A DNA stretch of 8,147 bases from Phycisphaerales bacterium UBA4658 (GTDB lineage Bacteria; Planctomycetota; Phycisphaerae; Phycisphaerales; UBA1924), in the NCBI GenBank assembly GCA_002405485.1, contig DHLW01000002.1, positions 2,597 to 10,743 on the forward strand, in the 5' to 3' direction. Below are positions 6,401 through 8,147 of the stretch, one piece after another. Position 1 is the stretch's first letter. Every line of letters begins with the position of its first letter. Both the position numbers and the translations under genes were made by a program. The notes below the pieces were generated by a model that made no database searches, was not told the DNA's origin, and saw only the letters and a list, made by a program, of their open reading frames with translations.

Positions 6401-6913
6401 TCAGGCCGCGTCCAGCAGGCGATTCATGATCGCGTTCGCGAAACTGAACCGCGAGCCCTGAAACGCCGACTCGCCCGCCGCGACCGCTTTTCGACGTGCT
6501 TCCTCGAGCTTCATGCTGATCGAGGCGAGCTGGCCCGGCGCCTGGTCGTGCCACTGCTCGATGAGCGCCTGCACCCGCTCCAGCTCCTGTCGATCAAGCC
6601 AGACGGCGTGGCACTGCAGGCACCGGTCCACGAAGATGTCGCTGGATCCGAAGTAGTTCACCGTCGTCATCTTGGCGCAGCAGATCGGGCACCCGATCCC
6701 GCGCTGCAGCGATTTGGCCGGCGTTCCGGAGATCGGGCGCGAGTGCTGGACGAGCTGCGGCCACAGCTCGCCGAAGGTCTGCTCGCGCGTGCGGACCACG
6801 TGGGCCAGGGCGTCGCCCGAGAGCAGTTCTCCGCCGCACGACTCGCAGGTGAAGATCAGCGCGCCCTCGTACTCGATCGGCGACAACTCACGCCCGTCAA
6901 TCGGACATCGCAT
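6401..6913 (-). CDS. Double zinc-ribbon protein (zf-TFIIB-like)
   Basis: 170 residues with two copies of a TFIIB-type zinc ribbon. The first runs from residue 3 to about 36: CPID (Cys3) then CESCGGELLSGDAL (Cys23, Cys26). The second runs from 75 to about 113: CPIC (Cys75, Cys78) then CLQCHAVWLDRQELERV (Cys98, Cys101). The trailing WLDRQELE is the family's hallmark helix. The first ribbon has Asp6 where the second Cys is expected, so its metal site may be altered or lost. A charged helical tail follows (130-170). Such proteins are common in planctomycetes and myxobacteria and have no established function; nucleic-acid or protein binding is inference. The start at 6911-6913 is supported by GGAGG 8 nt upstream. 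It is followed by the ABC transporter genes after 86 nt. Confidence 0.82.
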   Translation of the reverse strand: MRCPIDGRELSPIEYEGALIFTCESCGGELLSGDALAHVVRTREQTFGELWPQLVQHSRPISGTPAKSLQRGIGCPICCAKMTTVNYFGSSDIFVDRCLQCHAVWLDRQELERVQALIEQWHDQAPGQLASISMKLEEARRKAVAAGESAFQGSRFSFANAIMNRLLDAA

Positions 6914-6921
6914 GCGTGTAT

Positions 6922-6926
6922 CCTCC
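6922..6926 (-). promoter_or_regulatory. Ribosome binding site of the zinc-ribbon gene
   Basis: GGAGG on the minus strand, 8 nt before ATG 6913. It decides this start over in-frame Met codons at 6946 and 7039, whose extra residues lack any conserved feature. Confidence 0.7.
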
Positions 6927-6992
6927 GGCAGCAGACGCGCCAGCATGGGCCGGCGACGACCGGCACTCAAATCGGCGATCTGCTGAACAGAG

Positions 6993-7031
6993 TTTTCCCG
7001 GATTGCCCACCGGAATGTCAAGATATTCCGG
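6993..7031 (-). promoter_or_regulatory. Candidate promoter with overlapping operator-like inverted repeat
   Basis: The minus strand carries a perfect -35 hexamer TTGACA (7021-7016); the best -10 region 17-18 nt on is weak (GGAAAA/GAAAAC near 6993-6998). The -35 is inside an inverted repeat with 7-bp arms CCGGAAT (7010-7016) and ATTCCGG (7025-7031) and an 8-nt loop. It would drive the zinc-ribbon gene, and possibly the ABC genes, with a leader of about 75 nt. A repressor bound to the repeat would block the -35. The promoter call is inference; the repeat is plain in the sequence. Confidence 0.4.
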
Positions 7032-7066
7032 CTCGGCACGTCCGCCGCGGTTACACGGGCTTCTCC

Positions 7067-7115
7067 TGCCGCCGGCTCTGCCTCCGTCTCCGACCGCGTC
7101 CGCGGCCGGGCGGCA
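7067..7115 (-). terminator. GC-rich hairpin after frr, possible terminator
   Basis: TGCCGCCGGC (7067-7076) can pair with GCCGGGCGGCA (7105-7115) leaving one bulged base, with a 28-nt loop that can itself fold (CCGCG/CGCGG). It begins 2 nt after the frr stop codon. No T-run follows on the minus strand, so it could be a factor-assisted terminator or just a GC-rich fold. Confidence 0.35.
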
Positions 7116-7117
7116 GT

Positions 7118-7684
7118 TCAGATGTCCTCGATCTCCTTGGACTTCTTGGCCACGAGGTCGTCCGCCTCGGTCTCGAACTTCTTGAGGAGGTTCTGGATCT
7201 CCTCCTTCAACGTCTCGATCTCGTCCTCGGGCACGTGCGCCTTGGGGTCGGTCTTGAGATGGTCGGCGTGCTTGTTCGCGTCGCGACGGGCATTGCGGAG
7301 CGTGATCTTGGTCTCCTCGGACATCTTCTTGCAGTGCCCGACGAGCTGCTTGCGCCGATCGCCGGTGAGCGGGGGCAGATTCACCCGGATCTGCTTGCCC
7401 TCTGGCATCGGGTTCAGCCCGAGGCCCGCCGTCTCGATCGCCTTCTTGATCGCCTGCAGACTGCTGGCGTCGAAGGGCTTGACGAGGAGCTGGGCGGGCT
7501 CCGGGACGCTGATGGCGGCGATGTTCTTCAGGTCCTGCATGTCGCCGTAGTAGTCGACCTTCACGAACTCGATCAGTGCGGGCGACGCGCGACCGGTCCG
7601 CATGCCGCGGAGCTCCTTGCGCAGGTGCTCAACGGCCTTGGTCATGGCCTCTTCGGCTTCCAGGAGAATGGTGTCGGGGTCCAT
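7118..7684 (-). CDS. frr: Ribosome recycling factor
   Basis: 188 residues against a family norm of about 185. The full pattern is present: N-terminal helix ending in LRKELRGMRTGRASPALIE (21-39), the central beta domain with VDYYGDMQDLKNIAAISVPEP, LLVKPFD, GLGLNPMPEGKQIRVNLPPLT, and the long C-terminal helices with KITLRNARRDANK. It splits the post-termination 70S ribosome together with EF-G, releasing mRNA and tRNA; cytoplasmic and essential. ATG 7682-7684 gives the standard N-terminus; no Shine-Dalgarno is visible. It follows rarA by 44 nt, with a hairpin in the junction. The usual upstream neighbours in many bacteria (tsf, pyrH) are not adjacent here, since rarA occupies that position. Confidence 0.97.
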   Translation of the reverse strand: MDPDTILLEAEEAMTKAVEHLRKELRGMRTGRASPALIEFVKVDYYGDMQDLKNIAAISVPEPAQLLVKPFDASSLQAIKKAIETAGLGLNPMPEGKQIRVNLPPLTGDRRKQLVGHCKKMSEETKITLRNARRDANKHADHLKTDPKAHVPEDEIETLKEEIQNLLKKFETEADDLVAKKSKEIEDI

Positions 7685-7713
7685 GCCCAGAGTGTATGGG
7701 GAACCCGCGGGCC

Positions 7714-7749
7714 GATCGACCGGTGGAGTTACCCGCCCGCCGGTCGATC
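7714..7749 (-). other. Hairpin across the rarA stop codon
   Basis: Perfect 10-bp arms GATCGACCGG (7714-7723) and CCGGTCGATC (7740-7749) with a 16-nt loop that contains the rarA stop codon (7729-7731). No T-run follows. It could stabilise the 3' end of the rarA message or act as a weak terminator before frr, which starts at 7684. Confidence 0.45.
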
Positions 7750-8147
7750 CCGTGCGTCAGCCGCGTCGACCTGGCCACGAAGCCGACGGGCCTCGTCCAG
7801 CCGATCTTTCAGGAGCTTTTCCGCGCCGAAGACGGTCGGCTCGTAGTACCGCTTGGTCACCCCGAGATAGTCCTGTCTGCCGACCATCCCGAGCAGCGGT
7901 GAGGGGATGCCGTCCTCGTGGGCATAGGCGTAGGACTCGCCCTTGCCGTTGCTCGGGCCGCCCGCGCTCATGCGCTCGGCCTTGCGGACGTTGCCGTCCT
8001 TGATGTGCGTGGGCACCTGCACGGTGCGTCCCTCGCGCACGTCTTCCAGGGCACGCTCGATGGCGGTGTAGCTCGCGTTGCTCTTGGGCGCAAGGGCCAG
8101 GTAGCAGACGCACTGCGCGAGCGTGATCCGCGCCTCGGGCATGCCGA
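7729..8147 (-). CDS. rarA: Replication-associated recombination protein A (RarA/MgsA), C-terminal part
   Basis: The 5' part lies beyond the window; about 138 C-terminal residues are present, ending at TAA 7731-7729. They match the MgsA C-terminal domain: GMPEARITLAQCVCYLALAPKSNASYTAIERA, then DVREGRTVQVPTHIKDG, and a terminal YYEPTVFGAEKLLKDRLDEARRLR. The Met at 8142 is internal, since the LPE/MPEAR segment is mid-domain in the family. RarA is a clamp-loader-like AAA+ ATPase that acts at stalled replication forks; this part provides the tetramerisation region, while the ATPase core is outside. Between the two conserved blocks is a Gly/Ser-rich stretch (AGGPSNGKGES) that looks like a flexible loop. 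It is followed by frr in the same direction. Confidence 0.88.
   Translation of the reverse strand, partial: GMPEARITLAQCVCYLALAPKSNASYTAIERALEDVREGRTVQVPTHIKDGNVRKAERMSAGGPSNGKGESYAYAHEDGIPSPLLGMVGRQDYLGVTKRYYEPTVFGAEKLLKDRLDEARRLRGQVDAADARDRPAGG

Noticed and set aside
6315..6554. N-terminal extension of the ABC ATPase
   Set aside because: It overlaps the zinc-ribbon gene, is Arg-rich and lacks homology; the canonical first strand begins at the Met encoded at 6314.
6314..7846. Long plus-strand open frame (510 codons)
   Set aside because: It is antisense to the zinc-ribbon and frr genes; its Leu/Arg/Gly-rich sequence mirrors the frr helices and contains no domain.

Overview
The window is GC-rich, tightly packed bacterial chromosome. 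Gene content (a PAC2-family protein, small zinc-ribbon proteins, an acyl-CoA carboxylase carboxyltransferase) and the scarcity of Shine-Dalgarno sequences suggest a planctomycete, possibly Phycisphaerae. That is inference from protein flavour, not a database match. No rRNA, tRNA, CRISPR array, transposase or phage gene is visible.

Layout. At the left edge is the 3' end of a plus-strand L,D-transpeptidase gene (1-177). It converges, across a perfect inverted repeat, on minus-strand genes that fill the rest of the window. Reading the minus strand in the direction of transcription (right to left): the 3' end of rarA (8147-7729); frr, ribosome recycling factor (7684-7118); a GC-rich spacer with a hairpin and a likely promoter/operator; a double zinc-ribbon protein (6913-6401); an ABC ATPase (6314-5391) overlapping its ABC-2 type permease (5394-4579); an acyltransferase-3 family membrane protein (4566-3466); an MCC-like acyl-CoA carboxyltransferase (3441-1747); a 167-bp spacer; a PAC2-family protein (1579-608); and a small ClpX-like zinc-finger protein (578-240).

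How the genes fit together. The ATPase and permease form one exporter or ABC-2 system. The acyltransferase lies 12 nt and the carboxyltransferase 24 nt further on, so these four genes could be one transcript, although the carboxyltransferase lacks its biotin-carboxylase partner here. PAC2 and the zinc-finger gene form a second close pair. rarA and frr are housekeeping genes.

Most notable signals. (1) A perfect 20-bp palindrome containing a canonical ParB-binding parS site sits on the start codon of the acyltransferase gene, so its first residues MFHVEH are encoded by the parS site. (2) The carboxyltransferase gene carries two repeat-like stretches in frame, an 8-bp tandem array and a perfect hairpin palindrome, both close to the junction of its two halves. 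(3) A TTGACA hexamer overlaps a 7-bp-arm inverted repeat upstream of the zinc-ribbon gene. I found no convincing wholly new multi-gene system.
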